From Agroathelia rolfsii (lineage: Eukaryota > Basidiomycota > Agaricomycetes > Amylocorticiales > Amylocorticiaceae): a DNA stretch of 64,000 nucleotides. The notes beneath the pieces are model-generated. The model had not been told where the DNA came from. It did no database searches and saw only the letters and a list, made by a program, of their open reading frames with translations. Both the position numbers and the translations under genes were made by a program. Location: NCBI GenBank assembly GCA_018343915.1, contig JABRWF010000003.1:186001-250000 (forward strand). Direction: 5' to 3'. Position 1 is the stretch's first letter, and each line of letters starts with the position of its first letter. Of this stretch, positions 24,842 through 36,714 are shown one piece after another.

Positions 24842-26111
24842 TCAGGCCAAAAGAGGAGACCAATCCTCCTTGGCAAAATATTCCTCTAGAGTAGTCACTT
24901 GTCCTTCTAGTCCGAACTATGAACAACGATCGCCGTCAGTCAGTAATTAGTTCTTCAACTTGTCCACTCACGTCTTTGGGGCGAAGTACATTCGGCACTC
25001 CTCCATCAAAGCCAAATTCTGCTGCGAAACGTAACACATCGGCAGCATTGCGCCCCCTCCTAGGGGGAAGGCTAGCGACGAATTCTTCGACGGTAATCTC
25101 CTTGAAGCGGGCAGGCTTGCCCACGATCTTCTCCCACAGCTCGGCATACACTCTCCATGTTACCTCGGATCCTACGCCGAGAAGGACAGTACCTCCTGGG
25201 GCCTTGAATAACGCGCGCACGAACTTGCCGGTGTCGCTGACGACATCGACATGATAGGAGATGGTATCCGCTCCGACACAGAGACGGAACTCGAAAGTAC
25301 CATCTTCTGCCTGTAAAAAAAGAAAAGAAAAGAAAAAATGACGGTAAGGCGTGGTAACTAAAAAGAATGTGAGATGTCTTCAAAGGCTTTGTTTGCTCAC
25401 CTTTACAGGCCCAGACCCTGGAATTACCCTCCAGTTGTTCATGAACAGCGGAAGCTGCAAGTATCCCGTCTTCTTGGCCAGCTCCGGGTGTACGGAGCGG
25501 ATGTATGCACTCACGGCCGCCTTGGCGTCGAAGTGGAATGCATGGCTGTACTTGCCTCCACTGATCTCTTTCACAGCAGCCAGCTCGGACCACACAAAGC
25601 GCTCCAGGGATGTATTGGCAATGGCAGCCACGGCATCCACAAGCGTCTTTCCGCTTGAGGTTTCCATCGCTTGAATGCGCTCATGGAAGTCTTCACCGAG
25701 TTTGGTGAAATCACCGCCTACGCGGGCCACCTCGCGCTTGACGATGCCTGGGTAATCGGTCATACCAAACACGACATTTGCGCCCTATACGGAAGAAATA
25801 TGTCAGGCTTTCATTGTTGATCTAAGTTGTGTAATGTCAATCACACCTTGAATGCACGGTGTAGAGACTCGATGTCATCGATATCTCCTTTGACTATTTC
25901 GACTCCTTTTGCCTGTAAGGCTTTTGCTGCATCTTTGCTGGGGTCACGAGTAATAGCCCGAACGTTCCACTTCAAATCCGGATCGTTCAAAAATGCATCG
26001 ACAACTGAGCCGCCCTGTGATTTCTTGTTAGTAGTAAGTAAGAGACGAGGTATTTTTCTTCTCATTAACCTGTGAGCCTGTTGCACCCAAAACGACAATA
26101 GTTTTTGACAT
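24842..26111 (-). CDS. NmrA-like family NAD(P)-binding protein, copy A, 335 aa
   Basis: Atypical short-chain dehydrogenase of the NmrA/HSCARG type; members act as redox-sensing regulators or as oxidoreductases. Model: complement(join(24842..24916,24972..25310,25401..25784,25847..26014,26070..26111)); introns of 55, 90, 62 and 55 nt. The N-terminus carries the Rossmann motif VVLGATGSQGGSV, interrupted by intron 1 inside the glycine-rich loop, then AITRDPSKDAAKAL (dinucleotide specificity region) and VKGDIDDIESL. FVWSELAAVKEISGGKYSH lies where the catalytic region of related enzymes would be. It is the first of three tandem copies with identical exon architecture; copies A and B are both 1008 nt in coding length. 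Confidence 0.86.
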
Positions 26112-27147
26112 GTTTTACACTAAAGTTAGAGTGCTGAAATCAAGGAAAGATTCATATGGCTACTGATGGGGATTCTCCGTGAATTACTTACGAGGATCCG
26201 TTTGTTTTTATAAGTTCGGTTGGATGGTGGCATTTATATTCACAACTGCCAGTGAAATTGATAAGTCGCGGGTTCTACGACTGGCGCTGACACATCTCCT
26301 GAACCGGTAAACTCAAATATACTCGCAGCATTAGAATCGCACACCATGAGCTGGAAACTAAGGCCTATACTTGGGTGCCCATCGCTACACCGCGGCCACA
26401 CATATACTTGGACATAAAGCCGGTCGCTTTGGTTTGCGAATCAACCGATGCTGCATCGCACTCTTACAAACCCAGATGACACTTGATGAAAGCACCAGTG
26501 TGAGAATCAGCGCAACTCCTCCAGGTGGGAATTAGTAATATCGTGGAATGCTTCCGAAGAAGCTTTCAGACTCAGATAGCCCAAGTCTAAGTACTGATGA
26601 AATGCTGCATGTCATACTAGTAGTCTATGTTTAATGAGATCAAAACTGAACGCCTGGTTAAGCGTTCTATATGGAAACCAAATTCTTATCATGCATATTT
26701 CAGATTTTGCACGAATAATAGGAGATATGGATGACTCGGACTTGCTCAAACTTGCCGCTTCAAACTCTTTAGCCGTGAATGATTCAGCATTTGCATCGAG
26801 CTCTGGTTCTTTGTTTGTTTTATCATCTCTATCAAGGACTACTTCTCCATATACATAACATTAATCTCAGCTAAATGTGTATTTGCATCACTCATGGGGT
26901 TCTAAGACTTGTATTTAGAGGAAAATGGTGAATATATGCGTTTTTGTTGCAATGTGTTGCAAGGTTATATGAACATCGATATAACATGTTGTATATGTGA
27001 AGGAAAAGCAGTGGAGAAATGGAAAAATGTACAGAATGAGAAACTGTAGTAGACGTAATTATTGAACCCAGATATTTCTAACTAGTAGATCAATCACCGC
27101 TCCACATTCCCCTTTCTCAAAGGCACATAATAGCAAGACTGCAAAAC
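26112..27147. other. spacer between NmrA copies A and B with duplicated upstream block
   Basis: It holds the promoter of copy A. The block 26246-26600 is recognisably repeated upstream of copy B (28576-28880), and 26870-26960 repeats the 3' flank of copy A (24630-24740). No gene is seen. Confidence 0.6.
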
Positions 27148-28401
27148 TCAATCCAAGAGAGGGGACCAGTCCTCCTTTGCGATGTATTCCTCCAGGGTAG
27201 TTACTTGACCCTCTAACCCAACCTACAAACATCATTGTTATAATCCAATAATTGACCTAATTTTTCTCTAGTCCACTCACATCTTTGGGACGAAGTACAT
27301 CTGGCAGTCCTCCATCATAGCCAAACTCGGATGCAAAAAGTAACACATCGGCAGCATTACGCCCGATCCCTTGAGGAAGCCTAGCGGCAAACTCTTCGAC
27401 AGTAATCTCTTTGAAGCGTGCAGGCTTGCCCACAATCTTCCCCCATAGCTTGGCATACTCCCTCCATGTTACTTCGGATCCTGCGCCTAGCAAGACAGTA
27501 CCTGCCGGTGCCTTGAGTAATGCGCGGACAAACTTGCCGGTGTCGCTGACGACATCGACATGGGGGCAAATAGTGTCTGCTCCAGCACAGAGGCGGAACT
27601 CGAAAGTACCATCATCTGTCTGGGAGAAAGATAGTGATAAGCCATAGCATTGAAAAAAATGCGATTTCAGACGCTTTGCCGACTTACCTTTACAGGTCCA
27701 AATGCAGGAATCCACTTCCAATTGTTCATGTACGGTGGAAGCTGCAAGTATCCCGTCTTCTTGGCCAGCTCCGGGTGTGCAGAGCGGATGTATGCGCTCA
27801 CGGCCGCCTTGGAGTCGAAGTGGAATCCATGACTGTACTTGCCTCCGCTAATCTCTTTTACAGCAGCCAGCTCGGACCACACGAAGCGCTCCAAGGATGT
27901 GTTAGCAATATCAGCGACGGCATCGACAAGCGTCTTTCCACTCGAAATTTCCATTGCTTGGAGGCGCTCGTTGTAGTCTGCCCCGAGCTTGGAGAAATCA
28001 CCGCCTACACGGGTCAACTCACGCTTGATGATACCTGCGTAATCGGTCATGCCAAATACGACATTTGCGCCCTACACGGAAAGTAATATGTTAGGCTTAC
28101 TATTGCCAATCCAGATTGTGAAATGTCAATCACACCTTGAATGCACGGTGTAGAGACTCAATGTCGTCGATGTCTCCCTTGACTACTTCGACCCCTTTTG
28201 CTTGCAAGGCCTTTGCAGCGTCTTTGCTGGGATCGCGAGTGATAGCCCGAACATTCCATTTGACTTCTGGATCGTTCAAGAATCCATCGACAACCGAGCT
28301 GCCCTACAATTTCTTATCAGTATAGAACACAATAATAGGATTTTTAGTTTCTCATTAACCTGTGCACCTGTTGCACCCAGGACAACAATGGTCTTCGACA
28401 T
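27148..28401 (-). CDS. NmrA-like family NAD(P)-binding protein, copy B, 335 aa
   Basis: Model: complement(join(27148..27222,27281..27619,27688..28071,28136..28303,28360..28401)); 1008 nt, exon sizes equal to copy A exon for exon. Rossmann motif VVLGATGAQGSSV again split by intron 1; ITRDPSKDAAKAL and KGDIDDIESLHRAFK are almost unchanged from copy A. Differences include PHVDVVSDTG where copy A has YHVDVVSDTG. No disabling change is visible, so it should be functional. By its closeness to copy A in coding, intronic and flanking sequence it is the most recent duplicate pair. Substrate or partner is unknown. Confidence 0.86.
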
Positions 28402-29339
28402 TTTCAATGCTGGGATTTAGGTGTGAAGTTCAAGAAAGCTGTGCCACAGGTATTGCTAGTTTGAGGATGATAGCGATACGATGAAATTTGTGTAGTTATG
28501 GCACTGATGGGAGGCTCTTATGGGGATCCGTCTGATGGGCTTGGTTATATCAAGGTATTGATTTTATACCAGTAGCTGCCAGTGCAACTAGTAGTCGCAT
28601 GCTCTGCGGCTAGCGCTGACATATCTCCTGAACCGGTAAACTCGAGTTAAACATCATGAACTGGAAATTAAGATCCATACTTGGGGATTGATTACTATGC
28701 CACACCTCCACGTATACTCGCATATAGAATTGATTGCTCATCAACTGATGTAGTATCGCACTCTTACGGACTAGAGTGACAATGCCAGTAGCGCGAGAAC
28801 CAGCGCAGCTCCGTTACCGGTATTTGGGAATTAGTAATGCGATGGAATGCTTCCGAAGGGGATTTCAGGCTCAGACAGGTGTTACACACACAGTGTATTT
28901 GCCCTTCGCTGATCGGCAAATGGGCCTCAGCCAATTAGATGGCTGTTTTTTTATCTGTTAATGCAAAGATCATTTGAAACCCCCTGCCGTGACAGATTAC
29001 ATTCCGCACCGGCGTTCAGTTACATCTGCTGATAGTCATTTTAGGGGCAGTCTAAATGTTTTATACCCCTTTTCTCTCTGTGTATTGGAAGATCCCACCA
29101 GCGAAGAAAACATTGAAGATCGAACCTGGGTGTCAATTAAACAATTGCCAGCGGCGTCATCAGTGTGTTTTACACATTGATTCAAATTTGACAAGCACTA
29201 CAAGTTGTCTACAACTACATGTAGTATCAACAAGATATTCCATGCCTTCACGCAATTCATGATTAATCCAACCCAAGATTAACAAGACACTGAGATGAAG
29301 GAAACTATAGGAAATATTCTCTAACTCAATCCTTTGCAG
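28402..29339. other. spacer between NmrA copies B and C with duplicated upstream block
   Basis: Promoter side of copy B. The block 28576-28880 is homologous to 26246-26600, including a shared core at 28612-28650. Further right (28960-29330) nothing is recognised. Confidence 0.6.
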
Positions 29340-30623
29340 TTATATCAAGACAGATGACCAATCTTCGGTTGCAAAGTATTGTTCCAGCGTGGTTACTTGT
29401 CCTTCCAACCCAACCTGTGAAATTCGAACCGTCAGTTACAAGTCAAAACTAGTATTTCTAACTGGATGGCAGTTCCTATCTTTGAGATGACTTACATCCT
29501 TGGGCCGAAGCACATTTGATTTCCCGCCGTCCCAACCGAGTTCATCTGTATACAACATCATCTCAACCGCGTTTCGACCAATTCCGAGTGGGAATTTGGC
29601 TAGTATCTCCTCCTCGTTGGCCACTTTGTAGCGCGCAGGCACACCGACAACCTTCTGCCAAAGCGCGGCGTATTCTCTCCACGACACTTCTGACCCAGCA
29701 CCGACAAGTATGGTACCTGCAGGAGCTTTTACCAGCGCACGCACAAATTTTCCGGTATCTCTATGAGCGTCAACATGCGGAAAAAGCGTATCCGGTGAAG
29801 CGGTGAGTCGGAATTCATAAATACCATCGTCCGCCTATAGAGATGCGTCAATAAGATACACTGCCAGATTTCGCCAGATGTAATAGTCATATCAAGTTCT
29901 CACTTTGATAGGTACGAACGCTTTGACCCATTTCCAATTTGACATGTAAACTGGTAATTGTAGGAACCCTGTTTTATTGGCCAGTTCTGGATGGGCAGAG
30001 CGAATATATGCGCTCACAGCGGCCTTGGAGTCAAAATGGAGCACATTGCTATACTTGCCCTGGCTATTTTCTTTGACTGCAGGAAGTTCAGACCAGACAA
30101 AACGTTCCAGAGTAGTGTCTGCAATTGCGGCTACGGCATCTACGAGCGTCTTGCCGCTTGAAGTTTCTAGGGCTTCGACATGCTTATGGAAGTCGTCACT
30201 AGTGAGAATAGCAGGATCATTGCCTTGGCGGACTAGCTCTCGTTGAATTATGCCAGGGTAGTCGGTAACGCCGAAAACGACATTCGCGCCCTTGAAAAAA
30301 AAAATCACAGGTGGGTATCACAAGATGTTGATGTACACAAACGCTCCTACCTTAAATGCACTATGCAATGACTCGATATCGTCGATATCTCCTTTTACAA
30401 CTTCAACTCCCTTTTCTTGTAGAGCCTTTGCGGCATCTTTAGTAGGATCGCGAGTAATGCCACGAACCCTCCACTTTGTTTCCTGATCATGCAAGAATGC
30501 ATCCACAACCGAACCGCCCTGTAAAAAAATCATTTTGGTATGTGCACATGAATGCCCATAGGGCAATGATGATAAACCAACCTGGGCTCCCGTAGCGCCA
30601 AGAACAACGACGGTCTTAGACAT
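29340..30623 (-). CDS. NmrA-like family NAD(P)-binding protein, copy C, 336 aa
   Basis: Model: complement(join(29340..29414,29496..29834,29904..30290,30351..30518,30582..30623)); introns of 81, 69, 60 and 63 nt, 1011 nt coding. Same five-exon layout as copies A and B, with one extra codon in exon 3. The start at 30623 (MSKTVVVLGATGAQ) is chosen because it aligns with the other copies. Conserved segments include ITRDPTKDAAKAL, VKGDIDDIESLHSAFK, VVFGVTDYPGIIQREL and FVWSELPAVKENSQGKYS. It is clearly more diverged than A is from B, so it is the older member of the array. Intact throughout. Confidence 0.85.
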
Positions 30624-31082
30624 GATGGAGTGTGTGTTGGGTAGTTTTACACAAGTGAACAAATATTATATATAAGTTTGAGTGCTGAGCGCAGAGGATC
30701 TTTGCACTACCTTTTCATGGAATGTATGTCTTTAATATAGCTTCAATACCAAAGAGTTCTTGTCATGAGTGCTGACATTTGCTCCTGGACCGGCAGATGA
30801 CCACCCGCAGTAGTCATATGCCGTGAACGGGATACGAAGCCATCCGCTTATGTAACCTTGGATTTGGAATCATTCATGATTGTAGACACTGCTGCTGGTA
30901 TCTCGTGTATAATTCGGCTACCGTATGTGGATTAACATCGATCGGTGCTAATCAACACTAAATATGGCCTAAATTGTATTTATTGCCACAGATACATCGC
31001 GATCCAGTCATTTCCGCGTCTGTTTCATTACTTATTTTTATACATCTGATACAAGGTTTTGTTTATCGATTTCATCCATGTT
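30624..31082. other. intergenic, promoter of NmrA copy C
   Basis: 459 bp. It contains a diverged form of the shared upstream element at about 30767-30800. No gene seen. Confidence 0.5.
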
Positions 31083-32131
31083 TCAGCTCTGTGAGAAGAC
31101 AATCCTCGCATAGGGCGTCTTTACAATGCCCGGCTTCCCATACTGCCCAACTTTAAAAGCGACTTCATAAACACCTGGGCCCTTCTCGGAAAGAAATTCA
31201 TGCTCTTCGTTTGTCTCGGCCGTGGTGAGAATAAGTCGCGAGGTGGCCGCCCTCAAGGATATTTCTGTATCATGATTAGGTTGTATGTTCCACACGTATT
31301 CCATATCTGATTGGGATGGGGAATATCCAAGCACGGCAGAAATCTTTTCACTTGTGCTTATCAAGTTCTCCTCATATGCAACGATTTTGAGGTGAGATAT
31401 TCCTTGTGTACCGGATGGATGATCCCCTTGTAATGGAGGAACCTAAGGCGTTTTGGAAATAAGTAAACATCAATAATAATAAAAACAGTACTGACCCTCC
31501 ATTCTCTGGGTGTAACATCACCACAGAAGAAGGGTAATAATCCTCGTGCTTCGTTCGCCCCAACAGGGGCCGTGATTACCCACTCTAGTATCTTGCCATC
31601 AGGTCTCTTCCTACCACCTGGCACCTCACTCGCATACAACCTCCCATTTCCACTACCATATCGAGCGTTAATCACTTCTGATATGGGCGGTTGGGCCTCT
31701 GGGGCACCGAGGAATGCATAGTCAATCCATCCAAGAGCTTTGTGTGCCCAAGGATGGTTATCGCGCTTTTGACGCCCAGGAGAGCCAGGTGGATATGCAG
31801 ATGGAGGTGCATTAAAAGATATAAGCTCGAGGTAAACACCATCAGGAAGGATCTAATTGTCACAAGGGGAAGGCGATCATGAACTGCCAAATCGATTCCA
31901 CTTTTTGTCACTTACTATGAGCGCATTTTCAGTGAGGCCGTCTGCGTGAGTGCCACCTGGAGTTACACTTGAGAAAGGGTCATGAGGTCAAATCCTTGAA
32001 TGTCCTATCTGGCAAGTAGGTTCTTACATAAATCCAAGATCCCTGAATTGCTGGGCTGTTACTTTAACAGAACCAGGCGATGTAAGGTGGACAATGTGAT
32101 CCAAAACATTTGTAGACAGGTAAACGGACAT
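31083..32131 (-). CDS. glyoxalase-like (VOC superfamily) domain protein, 290 aa
   Basis: Model: complement(join(31083..31442,31496..31852,31916..31967,32028..32131)); introns of 53, 63 and 60 nt, 873 nt coding. The N-terminus VLDHIVHLT and GGTHADGLTENALIILPDG, then VYLELISF, follow the first beta-alpha-beta-beta-beta repeat of Glyoxalase_3-type proteins, where the His and Glu would be metal ligands. A central PWAHKALGWIDYAFLG and RPDGKILEWVITAP complete the first module; the C-terminal ~110 residues form a weaker second module. Family members are usually of unknown function. It is co-directional with the NmrA array, which may suggest a small detoxification or secondary-metabolism neighbourhood, but that is only proximity. 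Confidence 0.78.
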
Positions 32132-33047
32132 GATTTGTTGCTGTCAGTTTTTAACGTAACGCATCGCACTTAAATATAACGACTCGGAGGATTAGGCAAG
32201 TGAAGTGCAAGATGGCGTGGTCTTCCGGCTTAGTCAAATCGATGTGAAGGTCCGGATTGGAACACGACGAATTAGCAGCTTAGCATTGGTATAACATTAA
32301 CACATAAGTAATAAATATTGCGGAATTGGAAATAAAGATATGATGCATGGTAATAAATCACGAACGTGTTGTTTATAACGTTTACCGACCGATTGCGCCA
32401 GTCCACTGAGTAGTTGGAAATCGGAGTTGGAAATCGGAGTTAGTCGATGGCGAGCACGTGAGATTATGTCATCACTTTCAGCGGTTTCGGAATAAAAATC
32501 CAACCTTCTTGAAGACATCCATGTTATATCTACTTGATTATCGGCTTCAACGCTACCAAAGCTTTTTCTTCTGAGAAAAATTACGTTCCCTTGCCGAGTT
32601 CTTGGAACCGATCAGGCGCACTTCAGCCGTTTTGGCCTATAGCTGACTGCTGGCCCATAATTTGCTGCCTTAACCTTAACAACAATAACGCCGGTCTCGG
32701 CTTAGGATATTGGCACTATAGACGCTCGTCCCACACACCTTACACATTTACATAACTCCTATGGCTCAAGAAGTTAGTAAGAATATCAGCAACAACAAGT
32801 TTAATCTCGCCGATAAATACAAGGACCATTCTGCACCAGCCGCCAAAAGCCCATTATTTAATTAAAAAAATCGCTTCTGAACCTGGTTTGTGGCTGTGCA
32901 CAATGAATAAGGCCGGGATTCCGAAAGTCCGACATGACTTGCCGACTGCTATTGTTCTCAAGAATCAGCAAAATACAAAGCACCGAAGCAGTTAGAAATG
33001 GCCGCCACCTTTGCGTCGCCCTTCGTCTTTCTTCACTTTCAACCATC
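32132..33047. promoter_or_regulatory. divergent promoter region (glyoxalase-like / cysteine-rich membrane protein)
   Basis: 916 bp between divergent starts. An 11-bp direct repeat (GTTGGAAATCG) occurs twice back to back near 32413-32437. No gene recognised. Confidence 0.45.
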
Positions 33048-36003
33048 ATGTTTTCCTCTTTATTATTTGCGCTCGGCGCGTTGGTCGCCGTGCGCGCTCA
33101 ATCTTCATCTAATGCTGCTGTCGTCTGCGTTGCGGGTCAATGCCTCCAAGGCTACACTAACATAACTAGTCAGTCCCCTGATTTCATTCTCTACCGGATG
33201 GTGGCATTAATAATTCATCGTCTATAGTTGGAGCGACATTGTCAGCGCCAGGCGCTGAAACCAGTCTTATACTTTTGCCTGATCAATACACATCCACGAC
33301 GAATCCCGAGCTTTTGCATCAACTGCTCACATCTTCATCTGCATCACTATCGGCCTCTGCTGGCTTCCAAAACTCATCATCGGTATCACTTCCCTTGAAT
33401 GTGGCTCTCGGGTCCGGCCTCGCCGTATATTCTCAGTCCCTGTACTCTGGCGAGGCCTCCTTTGTACAACTACCAAACACGACAAACCATACGACACCGC
33501 TTACTGCTGGTTCAGTCGTGCTCTCGAACAACGTCTACGCCGCATTTGATGCTGGTTTAAACAATAGAATTATTGTCTGGGATTCCATTCCTGACGTGTC
33601 GCAGCTTGAATCCTTTAGCTCAGGCAACCTTTCACTTGTCTCTTTGCAATCTACGTCATGCTCTCCGACGTGCTCCGGATCTGGGGTGTGCAATGCGAAC
33701 GGCACCTGCACCTGTCCTGCGGGCTTCACCGGCTCTTCATGCGAGTCATGCGCTTCTGGGTTTTTTGGGCCCCAGTGTCAACCGTGTCCATCCAACTGCA
33801 CAACCTGTGATGACGGTATCAATGGCTCCGGCCTGTGTCTCTCCCAGGAAACGGTGAACCCACTTACAACGTGCAATTGCATCAATGGCGAATGTCAGAG
33901 TAATGGTCAATGTGCCTGCAACGCTGGCTGGGCGACCGCGTCCAACGGTACTGCATGCGCTACATGTGAACCCGGCTTCTTCTTGACCACCGATGGAAGT
34001 TGCCGTAGTACGTCCTGTTTTCCGTCGTCTAATTCTAGCTTCATTTTTACTGAGAGTTGTCGTCATTGCTTTCTTGCAGAGTGTTCTATCGGATGCACAT
34101 CATGTGCGGATGGCACTGGTGACTGCACCACATGTGCTAGTGGCTTCACGCAGGACACGAATGACCGAACCAAGTGCGATGCCGCTCAATCCGTGACGTC
34201 TAGTGGCACGGTCTGCCCCTCAGGCAGCTTTAGCAACGGGACGGCATGCCAGCCATGCGCTTCTTCGTGCCAGACATGCAACGGCCCCACATCCAACGAT
34301 TGTATTCTGTGTGCTTCGGGAACATACTCGTTCAACGGGTCATGTGTTACCACGGATTCGAATGGGGTCTGTGAAGGCACAGGCGGATTGATTGCTAACA
34401 ATAACAATAAAGAATGTGACAGTACGTAAATCAATTGTTGTTAGGCATGTCAGACCAAGAACTAATTATAACGACACTTGCAGCTTGTGGGGGAAAGTGC
34501 ACCGCTTGCGCGATCCCTAGCTTCAATGTTGCTTCGACATTGAGCCAGGTGCAGTGCACAGACTGCCTGGAGGGTTATGTCCTGTCGAATGGCCAGTGCC
34601 TGTCCAGCTGCCCTGCCGGCACGTTCCTTTCGCCCAAGGACAATTTGACCTGTACCGGTATGTTGATATATCTTCAGTTTATCCCGGCTTCTCATGTTTT
34701 CTATTCTTCGGCAGCTTGTGATTCTTCCTGTGGTACCTGCTCGGGATCTGCGACCTTCTGCTTAACATGCGCCAACAATAAACTTGCGTCATCTGGATCA
34801 TGTGTCAGCTCATGCCCTTCCAACACCTTCTCATCCTCGGGCTCTTGTCTACCCTGCCATCCTGATTGTGCCACATGTTCAGGGGGTTCATTCAATCAAT
34901 GTACCTCCTGCAACAGCAATCTTCCAGTGTTGACCAGCGGGCGCTGCCTCGCGACATGCAGCTCCACGGAGTTTTTCGATAAGACGAGCTCCTCATGCCA
35001 AGCATGTGACTCCAGTTGCTCGAGCTGCTCCGGCGCGGGACCCAGCAACTGCCTCTCGTGCTCGTCATCGAGCCAAGTGGTACGCAACGGTGCTTGTGTC
35101 TCTGCCAACTGCAACGGGACGTCGGCCGTCGTGACCGGTCTCGGCGTCTGCCTCTCCGAGCTGGTAGAGGTACCCCAAAGCTCAGGCACGTCGACGGCAG
35201 CACCGCTCCCCTCAATCACGGGTATTAACTCGCCCACAACAATCACTGTGCGCCGTACGCTGACGTGGTGGGAGATTCTGCTCATGACGCTTGGCTGTGC
35301 GTTCATCTTCCTCCTCTTTGTCATGTGCTGGCGTCGGCGTATGCGCCGCGTGCGTGCCAAGCAGACCAGGGCTTTTGCGCAGTCCAAGGGCATGGACAAT
35401 ACACGTAGTTGGCGAAGGCGTATTGCTGACTTCTTTGGTTATGGAAATCACGGCAAGGGACGAAGCGGTGGTGCCAACGGTAGTTACCCCGTGGGGGAGG
35501 ATATTAAGCTCCTCCGTCTTAGGGACGCTGAGGAGGCTCGGCACCAGGCGGAGATGGACAAGATCATTGGCGCGTATGCATATCCCCACTCCATGTTCTC
35601 GCCCTCGTTTCGTACTTCGTTTTATCCACCCCAATCGACATCACATGCTGCTGCCCATCATCCGCCGTCACTACACTCGTCTCAGGGCTCGCTGTACTCG
35701 CACATCACGGGTATGCCCCGGCGGACAGCTGATGCGCGCCAGCCCGTGAGGCAAGACGTAACCGGCGGTGGCGAGCTTCGGTCACGATTCTCCATGACAA
35801 CTCTAGACTCCCTCGAAGCGAAGAAGCCGTCTTCGACACCGCAGACGGATGCGGAGCAGTATGCGAAGGAGATACGCACTGTGTCAGCACAGTCATCACC
35901 CCGGCAGTCACAGTTGCTGAATCACCAGCCTCAGCCTGGCTCATACTGGCTCGTGCCTGTCCCTACTGGCAACTCGTCCAACAATCCGTTCCGGAAAGGA
36001 TGA
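33048..36003 (+). CDS. cysteine-rich (furin/EGF-like repeat) type I membrane protein, 901 aa
   Basis: Model: join(33048..33168,33228..34007,34080..34421,34484..34657,34715..36003); introns of 59, 72, 62 and 57 nt. Starts with a signal peptide (MFSSLLFALGALVAVRAQ). Residues ~150-610 hold many CxxC-rich modules of the growth-factor-receptor/furin-repeat type (CSPTCSGSGVCNANGTCTC is EGF-like; CPSNCTTC, CSIGCTSC, CASSCQTC, CHPDCATC and CDSSCSSC are furin-like). One transmembrane helix lies near residues 657-678 (LLMTLGCAFIFLLFVMCW), followed by a basic stop-transfer region and a ~220-residue cytoplasmic tail rich in Ser/Pro/His. The architecture resembles a surface receptor or adhesion protein without a kinase domain. 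Each later exon begins near a repeat boundary, fitting growth by exon or repeat duplication. The function is unknown. Confidence 0.85.
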
Positions 36004-36714
36004 AGTGCTAGGTTTCCTTTTTTGGCTGTTTTTTTTTTCTCTTATACATTCTTTTTACGAGGATTACAACACGCATGCGTGTTGACGTAGAACTTTTCTT
36101 TACTATCACGATGACATTCTCTCCTTTTGTTCTGACTCTCGCTTCGACTCGGACGTTCTGATATACATTACCTTATTAATCAGCTGCCATCGAGGCTACT
36201 ACTGTCACATTTGTACCTAACCAACCACCACGAACGCCCCACTTACCTGCTGTAGCTATATTGTTTTTGGTCTACTACCCCACCAAATGAAAATGGATGA
36301 ACTATAGTATGCACATGACCAAAGCTGTGACCGGACGGAGCATAGGTATGGATGACCATCTGATGATGATGATTGCTAGGCTCGCCGACCCGCTAGCTGC
36401 TCTCGTTGCTGCTGCCCATGGTGTCCAGCAGGATTACAGCAGCGGCCAGCCAGCCGAGTCCTCGTGCAAGGACACGCGTTCCCGATCTTGCTATTCTCCG
36501 TCTGCCATGGATCTTAATATATAATAATAATAATATATAACGATAATAATAATAAATCCACCATATATACACCCCCCCTGCATCATCTGGGGAGACGAGC
36601 ACTAGCTGCGTTTGCCAGTGTCTTTGGTCATCGCGCAAAGTGTTGTCGTTGCCGTTATCCCCCGCGTCCACCACGAGTGTACTAACCCCCAGAAAAACCC
36701 CCGCGCATGAGACG
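36004..36714. other. intergenic, promoter of PP2C gene
   Basis: 711 bp with an ATA/AAT microsatellite at about 36518-36556. A 272-codon frame on - covering 36393-37211 is antisense to the PP2C first exon and is not called. Confidence 0.5.
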
